Positions 26,928 through 35,322 of a stretch of DNA of 51,757 bases are shown here, piece by piece (positions within the stretch are counted from its first letter, which is position 1; the number at the start of each line of letters is the position of its first letter). The position numbers and the translations under genes are program-made. Under the pieces are notes generated by a model, which ran no database searches, was not told where the DNA came from, and saw only the letters and a program-made list of their open reading frames with translations. Location: the NCBI RefSeq assembly GCF_015207525.1, contig NZ_JADEWR010000030.1, positions 1-51,757 on the forward strand, in the 5' to 3' direction. The stretch comes from Nodosilinea sp. LEGE 06152 (lineage in GTDB: Bacteria; Cyanobacteriota; Cyanobacteriia; Phormidesmidales; Phormidesmidaceae).

Positions 26928-27465
26928 TGCCGGTCGGCACTGGGTGGGGGGGACAACGCGATCGCCTCGGCCCTGTTGGCGGAGTTGCTCTATAAATAGC
27001 CGTCTCTGGCCCCTTTGGGGCGGCTGAGTGCCCAGCACTCGCTTCGCGAACACCAACGACTTCGCTCAGGGACCGGCTATGGCTGTTTTCATCGTGCGGG
27101 GTGCCGCGCTAGCGGCATGGACGATTGGTATCAGACTGTGCAGAGGTGTGTTGAGGCTTTAGCAGCGTGAAGAGGGGATGGTAGCGAGAGATTCCGTTCG
27201 CGCGCAAGCCTGCACAGACATCTTTAGGACTGTGAGAACTGTGCTTCGACTGATAATTCTTTATAGGTGAAATATTGGATCCAAAATTCTGAAAACTTTG
27301 TTGTCAACAATAAGCCTTCATTCTCAATAAGCATTAGCGATTTGCCCCAATTTCACGCCAAACCGCTGAAACCCTAGCTATTCCGATAAACTAGACTTGC
27401 TGAAATGCTGAAAAGAGCAAGCTAGAGTTTACAAGGCTAGTTGGATCCAATTTTGAGGTGTTCCC
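26928..27465. other. Intergenic region with two TTGGATCCAA palindromes
   Basis: About 540 bases without a supported gene. TTGGATCCAA occurs at 27275-27284 and again at 27441-27450, just before the integrase gene. A G/C hairpin (GCCCC-TTT-GGGGC) lies near 27009 with partly complementary outer arms (ATAGCCG near 26996 and CGGCTAT near 27073). A structured RNA cannot be excluded but is not claimed. Confidence 0.45.
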
Positions 27466-28005
27466 ATGCCGAAGCAAAATCGCCACGACCAGGCGGAGAT
27501 TTGGTCAGCAGATCAGTTTGAGCAGGTGATGGGGGAGCTAAGCCCGAAGATGCGATCGCTGTTCTCCATCTGCTACTACACGGGCTGCCGGGTCAGTGAG
27601 GCGCGGCAGCTGCGGGCGGAGGATGTGGTGGGAAATACGCTGGTGCTGCGGAAGGCGACGACGAAGACGAAGCGGACGCGGGCCGTGCCGATCCATCCTA
27701 AGCTCAAGGCGGTGCTGGCGGCGGCAGATTTACCTGGTCGAGGGTATTTGTTTCCCGGTCGCAGTGGGGACAAGCCGATTACGCGGCAAGCTTGTGATTT
27801 GGCGCTGAGGAAGGCGTGCGATCGCCTAGGCCTGCGGGGCTACAGTACCCACAGCAATCGGCGCACCTGGGCGACGCGGCTCGATAAGGCGGGGGTGCGG
27901 CTGAAGGCGATTCAGGACTTGGGCGGGTGGTCGTCGATGGCGGCGCTGCAGCGATATCTGGAGGTGTCGGAGGAGGAAAAGGTGGAGGCGATCGCCCAGT
28001 TGTGA
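27466..28005 (+). CDS. Tyrosine recombinase, catalytic domain only
   Basis: A site-specific recombinase of 179 residues. Catalytic residues are visible: Arg42 (TGCRVSEA), a basic beta-hairpin around Lys66-Lys69, His129 and Arg132 in HSNRRTWAT, Trp155 (LGGWSS) in place of the usual second His, and the nucleophile Tyr164 (LQRYLEV). The N-terminal core-binding domain of most integrases is absent, so either a partner supplies arm contacts or this is a small stand-alone family known in cyanobacteria. Two decayed homologous fragments follow downstream. It has a G/C-rich codon use unlike its A/T-rich flank. Confidence 0.87.
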   Translation: MPKQNRHDQAEIWSADQFEQVMGELSPKMRSLFSICYYTGCRVSEARQLRAEDVVGNTLVLRKATTKTKRTRAVPIHPKLKAVLAAADLPGRGYLFPGRSGDKPITRQACDLALRKACDRLGLRGYSTHSNRRTWATRLDKAGVRLKAIQDLGGWSSMAALQRYLEVSEEEKVEAIAQL

Positions 28006-28036
28006 GTTTTGCTGGCCACCCATCTCTATGATGCGG

Positions 28037-28159
28037 GGGGTGTCCCTGCGGCAGATTATGGCGATTACTGGCCAAGCTAGCATGGCCTCGCTAACCAGCT
28101 GCCTAAACCTGGAGCAGCGGGCGGCGGGGGATGCGTTGTTGGGGTTCTTTACAGAGTAG
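28037..28159 (+). pseudogene. Recombinase C-terminal remnant 1
   Basis: This frame reads GVSLRQIMAITGQASMASL and ends FFTE-stop. It aligns with the C-terminal part of a tyrosine recombinase (compare GVRLKAIQDLGGWSSMAAL). The position of the nucleophile Tyr is occupied by Cys (LTSCLNL for LQRYLEV). With no start or catalytic Tyr it is a relic from a different recombinase than the intact one. Confidence 0.65.
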
Positions 28160-28200
28160 GGATGGTTTAGCGTAGGCTACTGCATGGGGGATGGCAGCAC

Positions 28201-28227
28201 CGGCACCATACTCCTAGCATGGTGCCG
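28201..28227. repeat. Perfect 9-bp inverted repeat
   Basis: CGGCACCAT and ATGGTGCCG flank a 9-nt loop. There is no T tract after it. It lies between the two recombinase remnants and may be a recombination site or transcription hairpin. Confidence 0.5.
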
Positions 28228-28613
28228 TGGGAGTGGCAGTAGCGATGAGCCCAACCGTTGTTAGCGCTTTTTAATTACTTTGGCTATCTGTTTGCCGATC
28301 CTGATCCACTGACGAATTTCATGGGAGAGTTTCAGGAAATCACGGTGGTTCATCTTATTGCTCCAACTGCTGCTAGCTGACAGGCCAAAAAGTTTCGAGT
28401 TGAGGGTTCAGCACTAGCATTCCCACGCTGGTGCTGATTTTCTCACTCAGAGGCTTATAACCTCTACTTTGCTTAGTTAGACGGCGATCGCGCCCTGCTC
28501 CAATGCATCTCTATTCCCCGGTTAGCAGCAGGGTCTTTGCCTGCTGCTCCAACTAGGCAACCCGTGGGCTCATCTTCTCTACCGACTCCGGCTCGGTCTA
28601 TTCCATGTAGGCA

Positions 28614-28774
28614 GCGATCGCCAGGGTCTGCGCAGCTACAGCACCCACAGCAACCGGCCTACCTGGACGACTTGGTTGGATTAGGCGAGGGTAAGGTTCA
28701 GGGCGACCAAGACCGGGGGCGTTGATGGCGGCGCTACAGGGGTATCTGGAGGTGTCGGAGGATGAGAGGGTGAG
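28614..28774 (+). pseudogene. Recombinase C-terminal remnant 2
   Basis: About 160 bases match the 3' part of the intact recombinase gene (from GCGATCGCC near 27820 to the GAGGTGTCGGAGGA segment near 27960). Several deletions and substitutions break the frame: a stop (TAG) directly upstream, and loss of bases before the GATGGCGGCGCTACAG block. It is a frameshifted copy of the neighbouring gene. Confidence 0.8.
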
Positions 28775-28831
28775 GAGATAGCAACCCTATGATTGCTATC
28801 TCCTAAAAGATGCTGAAGCTGATGTTCCAGG

Positions 28832-31800
28832 CTACGCCGTCGCCTGATCGCTGGAAAAGGTAGCCCCTACCGTGGCATTAAACGCTTCCACGATGGAGAT
28901 GATTTTGTCTACATCGTCGTCGTCAAATAGCCCCTCAACCCCCTCTTGGTGGAGCCCCGTAAATGGGTCTTCGTAGAGCAGACCGGGGTCCATAATGCCG
29001 TGCTGAGTCAGGGTGTCGATGATTTCTTCAATAAAGCGAATCTGGGTGGCGCTAAGGGTTTCACCTTGTAGGTAGCGGGAGAAAGCTTCTTTTGCAGAAC
29101 CCCGATCGAGGCCAACGATCTCGCGGATCAGGCGTTTGAGGCTCTTGTTCTTGCCAAAGACTTCTTCGAACCGTTCTCGACTTTCGACTTCTTCGGCTCG
29201 AAACAGCATATCTTCCAAAGCGGTCAGGTCTGTTTCAGTCAGCGGCAGGTTGCGGCGCAGTTTGGCGATCGCCACGTGGTTTTCCTGGGCTTGGATAAAC
29301 GCCCTCACCTTTTTCTCGTACTGGTAGCGGCTAAAGCCGGTCTGGTAGGTGGGCACGCTGGTCTCTTGAACCACACCCATTTCATCGACGAAGTCGGTAT
29401 AGACGACCTGGCACTGGTCGCGGTCCACAAACTTCATCAGGTCGCGTAGGGCCAGGCGAATGGTTTCGACCATCTCAGGGGTGACATCGGCCCACCAGCT
29501 TTCGTCTTGAAGGGCTGCGATCAGCGGCAGGTGGGGGGTCACCATGGGGATGTCGCGCTTTTCCTCCAGTTGAGCGGCAGCGTCTCGCAGCTTGTCTCGC
29601 AGGCTGACAAACTCGCCACTCTGCTTCAAGATCGCCAGCTGTAGTTTCAGGCAGAGCAGGTCAAACCGCTTGGCCAGGGTGTCTTCGTTGGGAAGACCGT
29701 TGGGCAGCGAGGCGAGTTGCTCGGCAATGGTGGCTCGGTCGTCTTCAGAGAGCTGGTTCCACCGCTCCCGCTGGGCAAACTCCTCGACCTGGCGCAGGTG
29801 TTTGCGCACCAGGAAGTTGTCTTGGGGCATGGTGGCCACGTGCTGATGTAGGTCGTCGAGCAGGGCCGCTTGGAGATTAGCCCGGTCGGGGCTGCTAGGG
29901 GTATCGCTGGCGGCGGCGGTGAGCAGGGCCGCTAGCTCAAGCCGCTGTTTGACTAGGCGGGTGGTCAGGCTATCGGGCAGGCGCTGGCTGACCTCGGCCA
30001 CCTCTTGGTTGAAATAGTCAAAGTTGCCGCACAGGTCGAACACCAGGAAGTTTTCTTTGGGCTGGCCGGGGCCAAACAGGTCGGGGCAGAGGCGAGTGCC
30101 ACGGCCAATCATTTGGTTGAATTTGACGCGGGAGAAGACGGGCTTGAAGAACACCAGGTTGACCACCTCGGGCACATCGACGCCGGTGTCGAGCATATCG
30201 ACGGAGACGGCGATGGTGGGATCTTTTGGCAGGTCGCCGAAGTCGTCGAGCAGGCTCTGGGCGTAGCTGTTTTTGCTGTCGATGATTTGGGCGAACTTGC
30301 CTTTGTAGTGGGGGTAGTTGGCGTCGAAGCGGTCAACGATGAACTGGGCGTGGGCGTGGTTGCGGGCAAAGATGATGGTCTTGCCCAGGCGATCGCCCCC
30401 ATCGACCTTTAGCCCTCGCTGCATCAACAACTCTAGGGCCTGGTCCACGGTGCTGATATTGAATAGCCAGGCGTTGAGGGCGGCGGCATTGACCTGGGCG
30501 GGCAGCTCGCCAGTGTCTTCGTCGCGGAATTTTTCTTCATACTCGGCCTGCTCGGCGGGGCTGAGGTCGCTGTATTTGACGCCGGTGCGGAGAAATTTGA
30601 AAGGTACCTCTACCCCCAGGGGCGGCACCAGGTAGCCATCCTGCACGGCGTCGTCGAGTTCGTAGGCGAAGGTGGGTACGCCCTGCTGAAGCTCGAAAAT
30701 GCGGTAGGTGTCGCGATCGACTTCGTCGCGGGGGGTGGCGGTGAGGCCCACCAGCAGCCCGTCGAAGTAGTCGAACAGGGCACCGTATTTCTGGTAGATC
30801 GAGCGGTGGGCTTCATCCACCAAGATCAGGTCAAAGGCACCGGGGCCAAACAGGCGCTGGCCACCACCGGGGCCGTTGAGGCTGCGGTTAATAGCGTTGA
30901 GCATGGTGGGGTAGGTGGAGAGCACCACCTTGGCGCTGTCGGCGGCTTTGTCACGAGTGAGGTCGATGGCGGTAACGGCGGGCAGATGCCGCTGAAAGGC
31001 GCGAAAGGCCTGGGTGAGTAGGGCATTGCGATCGGCTAAAAACAACACGCGGTTGACCCAGTTGGCCCGCATCAGCAGGTCGATCAGGGCGATCGCCGTT
31101 CTGGTCTTCCCCGTCCCGGTGGCCATCACCAGCAGCGACTTGCGCTCTTTGCGCTGGTCAAAGGCTTCGGTAATGCGGCGAATGGCTTCTTTTTGGTAGC
31201 TGCGGTTCACAATGCCATCGGCGACGGCGACCAGGTGCAGCCGCTTGCGATTCCGGCGGCGAAAGATCAGCCGCTCTAGCTCGTCTTTTTTGAGAAAGCC
31301 TTGAATCTGGCGGGGTGGATAGCTGACATCATCCCAAATCCAGGTGTCGTAGCCGTTGGTGTAGAAGATGGCGGGGCGCTGCTGGTAGCGCTGCTCCAGG
31401 CAATTGGCGTAGAGTTCAGCCTGGTGCTTGCCCTGAGCGGCATCGGCGGTGGTGCGTTTGGCTTCGACCAGGGCCAGGGGTTTGCCGTCATCGCCCCACA
31501 GCACGTAGTCCACATAGCCGGTGCCGCTGGCGTTGGGCATGCCGGTGACTTCCACTTCGGTCCAGCCGGGCTGGTGGATGTTCCACCCGGCTTCTTTGAG
31601 CAGCACGTCGATCAGGGTGCGGTGGGTGTCGGCTTCGTGGTAGTCGTGGCGGTCTTCGGCGGCTTCGTTCTGTGCTTTGAGGGCGTTGATTTCGGCCCGC
31701 AGGGTTTCGAGTTCGGCTTCGGTCTGCTGTTTGCGCGCTTCGGCTAAGCGGCGCATTTCATCGGCCTGGCTGAGCTTTTGCTCTAGGGCTTGCAGCTGGG

Positions 31801-32260
31801 GCAGGCTGAGGTCGGGGGCGGCCTCGGCGGGGCGGGGCACCAGCTGGCGCTGAAAGGTGAGGTCGGGCAGGGTGCGGCCACTAGGGCCGTAGTAGCGGGC
31901 CAGCCAGTAGAGGACGTGAAACAGCTCTTGCACCAGGCTGAGGGCATCGCGATCGCCGATCGCTGTGGCATCGTGCACGGCCAGGTTGCCCAGTTTGTGG
32001 ATGGCGCGAATCTTGGGAAACAGGCCGGGTTTGAGGTTGTCTTTGAAGCTCTGCTCGTGGATTAGGCTGCCCAGGTTGGTGTCGTAGGGCAGCCGCAGGT
32101 AGGGGTCGTTGGCGTAGAGCCACTGCACCGTTTGCTCTAGGGCAAAGCGGGCGTAGAAGCAGCTGGCACGCGGAGCGGAAAACACCAGGCTCTCGGCCTG
32201 CACGGCGTGGGTGTGGAGGTCGGGAAACGCCGATCGCAGAAAGTCGAAGTTGGAGGGCAT
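28832..32260 (-). CDS. hsdR: Type I restriction enzyme, motor/endonuclease subunit HsdR
   Basis: This subunit would translocate and cut unmodified DNA. The start MPSNFDFLRSAFP at 32260 was preferred over an in-frame TTG at 32323. An N-terminal region of the DUF4145 type precedes a coiled coil (EQKLSQADEMRRLAEARKQQ). The HsdR nuclease core follows with VDYVLWGDDGKPLALVEAKRT. The helicase motor has LVMATGTGKTRTA, LVDEAHRS, LVGLTATPRDE and QMIGRGTRL. The C-terminal region resembles EcoEI-type R subunits. The coding frame is intact. It lies separately from hsdM/hsdS, with the toxin pair and unknown genes between them. Confidence 0.95.
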   Translation of the reverse strand: MPSNFDFLRSAFPDLHTHAVQAESLVFSAPRASCFYARFALEQTVQWLYANDPYLRLPYDTNLGSLIHEQSFKDNLKPGLFPKIRAIHKLGNLAVHDATAIGDRDALSLVQELFHVLYWLARYYGPSGRTLPDLTFQRQLVPRPAEAAPDLSLPQLQALEQKLSQADEMRRLAEARKQQTEAELETLRAEINALKAQNEAAEDRHDYHEADTHRTLIDVLLKEAGWNIHQPGWTEVEVTGMPNASGTGYVDYVLWGDDGKPLALVEAKRTTADAAQGKHQAELYANCLEQRYQQRPAIFYTNGYDTWIWDDVSYPPRQIQGFLKKDELERLIFRRRNRKRLHLVAVADGIVNRSYQKEAIRRITEAFDQRKERKSLLVMATGTGKTRTAIALIDLLMRANWVNRVLFLADRNALLTQAFRAFQRHLPAVTAIDLTRDKAADSAKVVLSTYPTMLNAINRSLNGPGGGQRLFGPGAFDLILVDEAHRSIYQKYGALFDYFDGLLVGLTATPRDEVDRDTYRIFELQQGVPTFAYELDDAVQDGYLVPPLGVEVPFKFLRTGVKYSDLSPAEQAEYEEKFRDEDTGELPAQVNAAALNAWLFNISTVDQALELLMQRGLKVDGGDRLGKTIIFARNHAHAQFIVDRFDANYPHYKGKFAQIIDSKNSYAQSLLDDFGDLPKDPTIAVSVDMLDTGVDVPEVVNLVFFKPVFSRVKFNQMIGRGTRLCPDLFGPGQPKENFLVFDLCGNFDYFNQEVAEVSQRLPDSLTTRLVKQRLELAALLTAAASDTPSSPDRANLQAALLDDLHQHVATMPQDNFLVRKHLRQVEEFAQRERWNQLSEDDRATIAEQLASLPNGLPNEDTLAKRFDLLCLKLQLAILKQSGEFVSLRDKLRDAAAQLEEKRDIPMVTPHLPLIAALQDESWWADVTPEMVETIRLALRDLMKFVDRDQCQVVYTDFVDEMGVVQETSVPTYQTGFSRYQYEKKVRAFIQAQENHVAIAKLRRNLPLTETDLTALEDMLFRAEEVESRERFEEVFGKNKSLKRLIREIVGLDRGSAKEAFSRYLQGETLSATQIRFIEEIIDTLTQHGIMDPGLLYEDPFTGLHQEGVEGLFDDDDVDKIISIVEAFNATVGATFSSDQATA

Positions 32261-32399
32261 GGGGGCTTGCCGGTGAAAGCTTGTTATTTCAGTCTTCCCC
32301 AAGAATTTCCGTAATCCGACCAATTAAAGACACTTGCTGAGATGTCCGCTGAGATAGTAAGGAGATGCTCCCTGATTTCAGCTAAGGGTAGGACACTAC

Positions 32400-32645
32400 C
32401 TACCTAGATCGATCGGCTTCTTCTGTAAGAACCTTTTGAAGTGCTTCCCGATGTTCAGGCGCTACGTCATCGACAAAACCTGGCGACTCCAGGAATAACT
32501 GGACCATTTCCCTTTTGTAAAGGGCGTTACAGTCCCCTTCAATCAATTTAATTGCGATGCCAGTAGCAGTGCGACTGAGATTGTCCTGCTTTGTTACAGG
32601 GCCTATAGGCCGCTTCATTCTGTTATTTCGACGAATGCCAAACAT
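32400..32645 (-). CDS. Small hypothetical protein upstream of hsdR
   Basis: An 81-residue basic-to-acidic protein (MFGIRRNNRMKRPIGPVTKQD... LTEEADRSR). It lies on the same strand as hsdR, about 140 nt upstream, and could be cotranscribed. No family was recognised. The end is helical and charged. It might be an antitoxin-like or regulatory protein, but nothing in the sequence shows that. Confidence 0.45.
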   Translation of the reverse strand: MFGIRRNNRMKRPIGPVTKQDNLSRTATGIAIKLIEGDCNALYKREMVQLFLESPGFVDDVAPEHREALQKVLTEEADRSR

Positions 32646-32759
32646 AAGACCTACCTTAATGGTACATATGCACTATCGCATATCTGTGGGTTTTTGCACC
32701 TTGATTTTTCGAGCCGTAATATTATTGTCCTGTTAGGCAGTCTTTCCTGGAAACGTCTC

Positions 32760-33434
32760 ATGGTGCAGTCTATTGCTGATTGGTCTGCTCTGATCGGTTG
32801 TGGCGTTGGGGTGTTGGGCATCTCGACAGCCCTCAGCAAGAGCGCAGTTGATAACAGAGACTCACTAATTCGTTACCTGGAGAGGCAAAATAAAGATTTG
32901 GAATCAAGTCTAGAGAAAGAGCGAGACAAGGCTAATGATGCCCTTGAACGCCTGAACAAGGCTCTCGAAAATCCATCATTAGAAAAGTTTGCTGTTGATT
33001 TCCCATCTCAATACGCTGAAATTCTTGAACTTGCTCAGTCACTGAACAATCTTGCAGGTGATTTTGAGGACTGTCAGCGTGCTGCGGAGTGGCTACAAAC
33101 CAAAAAAGAGATTTGGGTAGAGAAGGCAACACAGCAAGTGTGGGTAAACCACAGAGGGCTACTCTTCCCTTTCTTCAAAAAAGACAGCTTTAAGCGTGAT
33201 TTAAGTGGATATCTGGATTGGGCCTACGCTTGCCTGTCCCGTCACGGTGGGAGCATTTCGCCGAAAAGGCCCGTATCGCAGTTTGTTCCAGAACCAGCCT
33301 TTTCATCCTCAAAACACTATGTCGAGGCAATTGAATATCTCCTAGAACGTAATGAATGGGGCGACCTGGGGAAGAAACCCCAGGCTTATTTACAGGAAAT
33401 GTTGTTGCGCTTAAGGGATCAACTCAACGCTTAG
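32760..33434 (+). CDS. Membrane-anchored coiled-coil protein of unknown function inside the restriction island
   Basis: The 224-residue protein begins with one hydrophobic helix (WSALIGCGVGVLGISTAL) and then a coiled coil (LIRYLERQNKDLESSLEKERDKANDALERLNKALE). The C-terminal 130 residues form a separate domain (NNLAGDFEDCQRAAEWLQTKKEIWVEKATQQVW, then LSGYLDWAYACLSRHGG) that I do not recognise. ATG 32760 was chosen; an in-frame TTG at 32694 is possible but weak. It is oriented opposite to the restriction genes. A membrane anchor, coiled coil and unknown domain within a defence island suggest a possible effector or accessory factor, but this is only inference. Confidence 0.65.
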   Translation: MVQSIADWSALIGCGVGVLGISTALSKSAVDNRDSLIRYLERQNKDLESSLEKERDKANDALERLNKALENPSLEKFAVDFPSQYAEILELAQSLNNLAGDFEDCQRAAEWLQTKKEIWVEKATQQVWVNHRGLLFPFFKKDSFKRDLSGYLDWAYACLSRHGGSISPKRPVSQFVPEPAFSSSKHYVEAIEYLLERNEWGDLGKKPQAYLQEMLLRLRDQLNA

Positions 33435-33446
33435 TTTAACGGGCTA

Positions 33447-33596
33447 TTACGGGCAATAGCGCGAAATCACAATATCTAAAGCTTGGATAATCGTTTGTTT
33501 CTCATATGGAGAGAGATCAGTGCTATTTATAACGTTTTTCAGTTGCTGAGCATAGGTACAGGCTTTATCGCCAGGCATCAAAATTCTTTGAGTCAT
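33447..33596 (-). CDS. Possible 49-residue protein
   Basis: A short frame (MTQRILMPGDKACTYAQQLK... ISRYCP) on the minus strand, convergent with the coiled-coil gene. A weak A/G-rich stretch (AAGAAGAAAACG) precedes ATG 33596. The helical pattern (QQLKNVINSTDLSPYEKQTIIQALDIV in segments) looks protein-like. No family was recognised. Confidence 0.35.
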   Translation of the reverse strand: MTQRILMPGDKACTYAQQLKNVINSTDLSPYEKQTIIQALDIVISRYCP

Positions 33597-33787
33597 CGTT
33601 TTCTTCTTATAGCTGGGCGGTGGTAGCGCTCACCTAAACCCCTCTTCTGAAAAAAAGATCACCATCAGGACAAAAGACTTGGATTCCAAAATTTTTAGTT
33701 TGAAGAACTAGGTGACCGGCAGCTCTATAGAATATTGATTTAATACAGTCCCTCAGGGGAAAAGCTCTGTAACAGAGAGCTAAACAG

Positions 33788-34129
33788 TTACCCGTCTGAA
33801 GCATCTGGTTCTCCGATCGCCCGCTGGGCCGCATTTCTGATGTGCAAAATTCGCACGGTGGGGGTGGGCTGGTCGTCGAGCACGGTGAAGAGAATGCGGT
33901 AGGTGCGTTGGCCCTGCCCATAGAGGAGCTGGCGGATTTCCTGGCTAAAGAATGCGCTTTCGCGGGCGGTGGGGCAGCGGCGGGGCATGGTTTCGAGCGT
34001 GGCGATCGCCTTGATCAGCCCTTGGTACCACTCCTGGGCGCGATTGCTGGTGGTGTATTGAGCAAAGCTAAGGAAGGCTGCGTCGGCGTCGGATTTGGCG
34101 ACGCTGGACAGGTCGATCCGGTAGGTCAT
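33788..34129 (-). CDS. RelE/ParE-family toxin
   Basis: The 113-residue protein fits the ParE/RelE fold: an opening YRIDLSSVAKSDADAAFLSF, the helix RAQEWYQGLIKAIATLETMPRRCP, and the strand-rich end YRILFTVLDDQPTPTVRILHIRNAAQR. The segment GQRTYRILFTV with VRILHIR is the typical C-terminal beta pattern. In RelE members the target is ribosome-bound mRNA; in ParE members it is gyrase. The sequence alone does not decide. Its start overlaps the antitoxin stop as ATGA. Confidence 0.85.
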   Translation of the reverse strand: MTYRIDLSSVAKSDADAAFLSFAQYTTSNRAQEWYQGLIKAIATLETMPRRCPTARESAFFSQEIRQLLYGQGQRTYRILFTVLDDQPTPTVRILHIRNAAQRAIGEPDASDG

Positions 34130-34380
34130 GCTTCCAGGGTCAGGCCGTGCTTTTCGTTTTGCTCGGCAATAAAGTCGGCCAAGCTAGAAAATTTCCCTTG
34201 CTCGAAGTCATTGAGGCCGCGCTGTATGCCCTCTAGAGCGGCAAAGAAGTCGTCGTCGTTGAGGCTGAGGCCCAGGGCGAGAACGGCGATGGCAATGTGT
34301 TGAATGTCTTGCCCGGTGGCTTCGGCCCGCTCGCGCAGCAGGGTTTCGACTTGGGGTGGAAGATCTAAGGTAATGGACAT
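34126..34380 (-). CDS. Cognate antitoxin of the RelE/ParE toxin
   Basis: The 84-residue protein begins with a short ribbon-helix-helix-like unit (MSITLDLPPQVETLLRERAEATGQD), the usual DNA-binding part of such antitoxins, and ends with a charged helical tail (GKFSSLADFIAEQNEKHGL) that would wrap the toxin. It is the first gene of the pair and overlaps the toxin by 4 nt, so the operon should be self-repressing. The module sits within the type I restriction locus and may stabilise it. Confidence 0.8.
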   Translation of the reverse strand: MSITLDLPPQVETLLRERAEATGQDIQHIAIAVLALGLSLNDDDFFAALEGIQRGLNDFEQGKFSSLADFIAEQNEKHGLTLEA

Positions 34381-34488
34381 GGCGACTTAGGGAGTGGGGG
34401 TGGCGGGTAGGGGTGGTTTTGATGGGGCTGTTTTAATGGTAAGGCACCCCACCCCTGGCTCCTCTGAGAGAGAACCCGCCGTTGGCCT

Positions 34489-34527
34489 CTCTGAGGAGGG
34501 GAATGCCGCAACTTCCCCTCCTCAGAG
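34489..34527. repeat. Perfect 15-bp inverted repeat between hsdS and the antitoxin gene
   Basis: CTCTGAGGAGGGGAA and TTCCCCTCCTCAGAG pair perfectly around a 9-nt loop. It is part of a G/C-rich block that reads as a dispersed cyanobacterial palindrome. It may end transcription from hsdS, but no T tract follows on that strand. Confidence 0.6.
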
Positions 34528-35314
34528 GGGTGCCCGAAGGGCGAGGTGGGTCTCCCAGTGCCCGCAATGCAAAGCGCGCTCTACAACTCTCCCCGGAAGG
34601 CGCGTTGCAGTAGGGAGTTGAAGAGGCTGTCGTTTTCATAACTCGCCTTATTCAACTTAGATTTTTGAGAATTCAGCATAGTAAAAATATTTTTGAACTT
34701 GTTCTGCAAATCAATCGGAGGCAAACAAATTTCAAAGCTTTTCACCATATTCAAATTCAAATTCGGTTGATTTCCACCTCTCCCTAGATCTCTTAGACGC
34801 TCATAGGAAAACATTAGCAATGACCAAAGATATACCGATGAATATGAGTAGGCATTTGGCAGAATGACAGCACAAGCCTGATTCGTTGTACAATCACATC
34901 CTAAAAGGGCTGTTCTCCCGCGAGTAGCACCCTGCCCATACATCGCAATCAAAATAGAATCTTTAGGAAAAATCTTCATCTGAGAAGCACCTTTCTCGGT
35001 CAGATGCTCTTCTGTTTCATAGATGACTCGATCCTTGACTTCAGTAGTTTTCACCCATCGAACTTTTCCGCCATAGTTTTCTGGCACTTCACGACTGGGT
35101 GTTTTACCTGTTTTTACGCCAGTAATATCTCCAATGTTAACAACCTTCCAGCCTTTGGGGTTGGTGACGGGGTCGCCGAACATGTCGAGGAAGGTGGCGC
35201 GCAGCAACTCCTCGGTGTATTGGATGGCCTGCTTGCGCTTGCGGCGAATGGCATCGGCCTTGTCCAGAATAGCGGCAATGCGGCGTTGTTCTGCGATCGG
35301 CGGCAGCGGAATTT

Positions 35315-35322
35315 TATATTCC
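35315..35322. repeat. Target-site duplication, left copy
   Basis: TATATTCC directly abuts the left terminal inverted repeat of the IS1-family element and is repeated at 36077-36084. An 8-bp duplication is usual for IS1 (8-10 bp). Confidence 0.9.

Larger units (their letters stand above)
28006..28831. other. Intergenic region with decayed recombinase fragments
   Basis: No intact gene was found. It contains two recombinase remnants (28037-28159 and 28614-28774) and a perfect 9-bp hairpin at 28201-28227. The rest shows only scattered short open frames. Confidence 0.55.
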
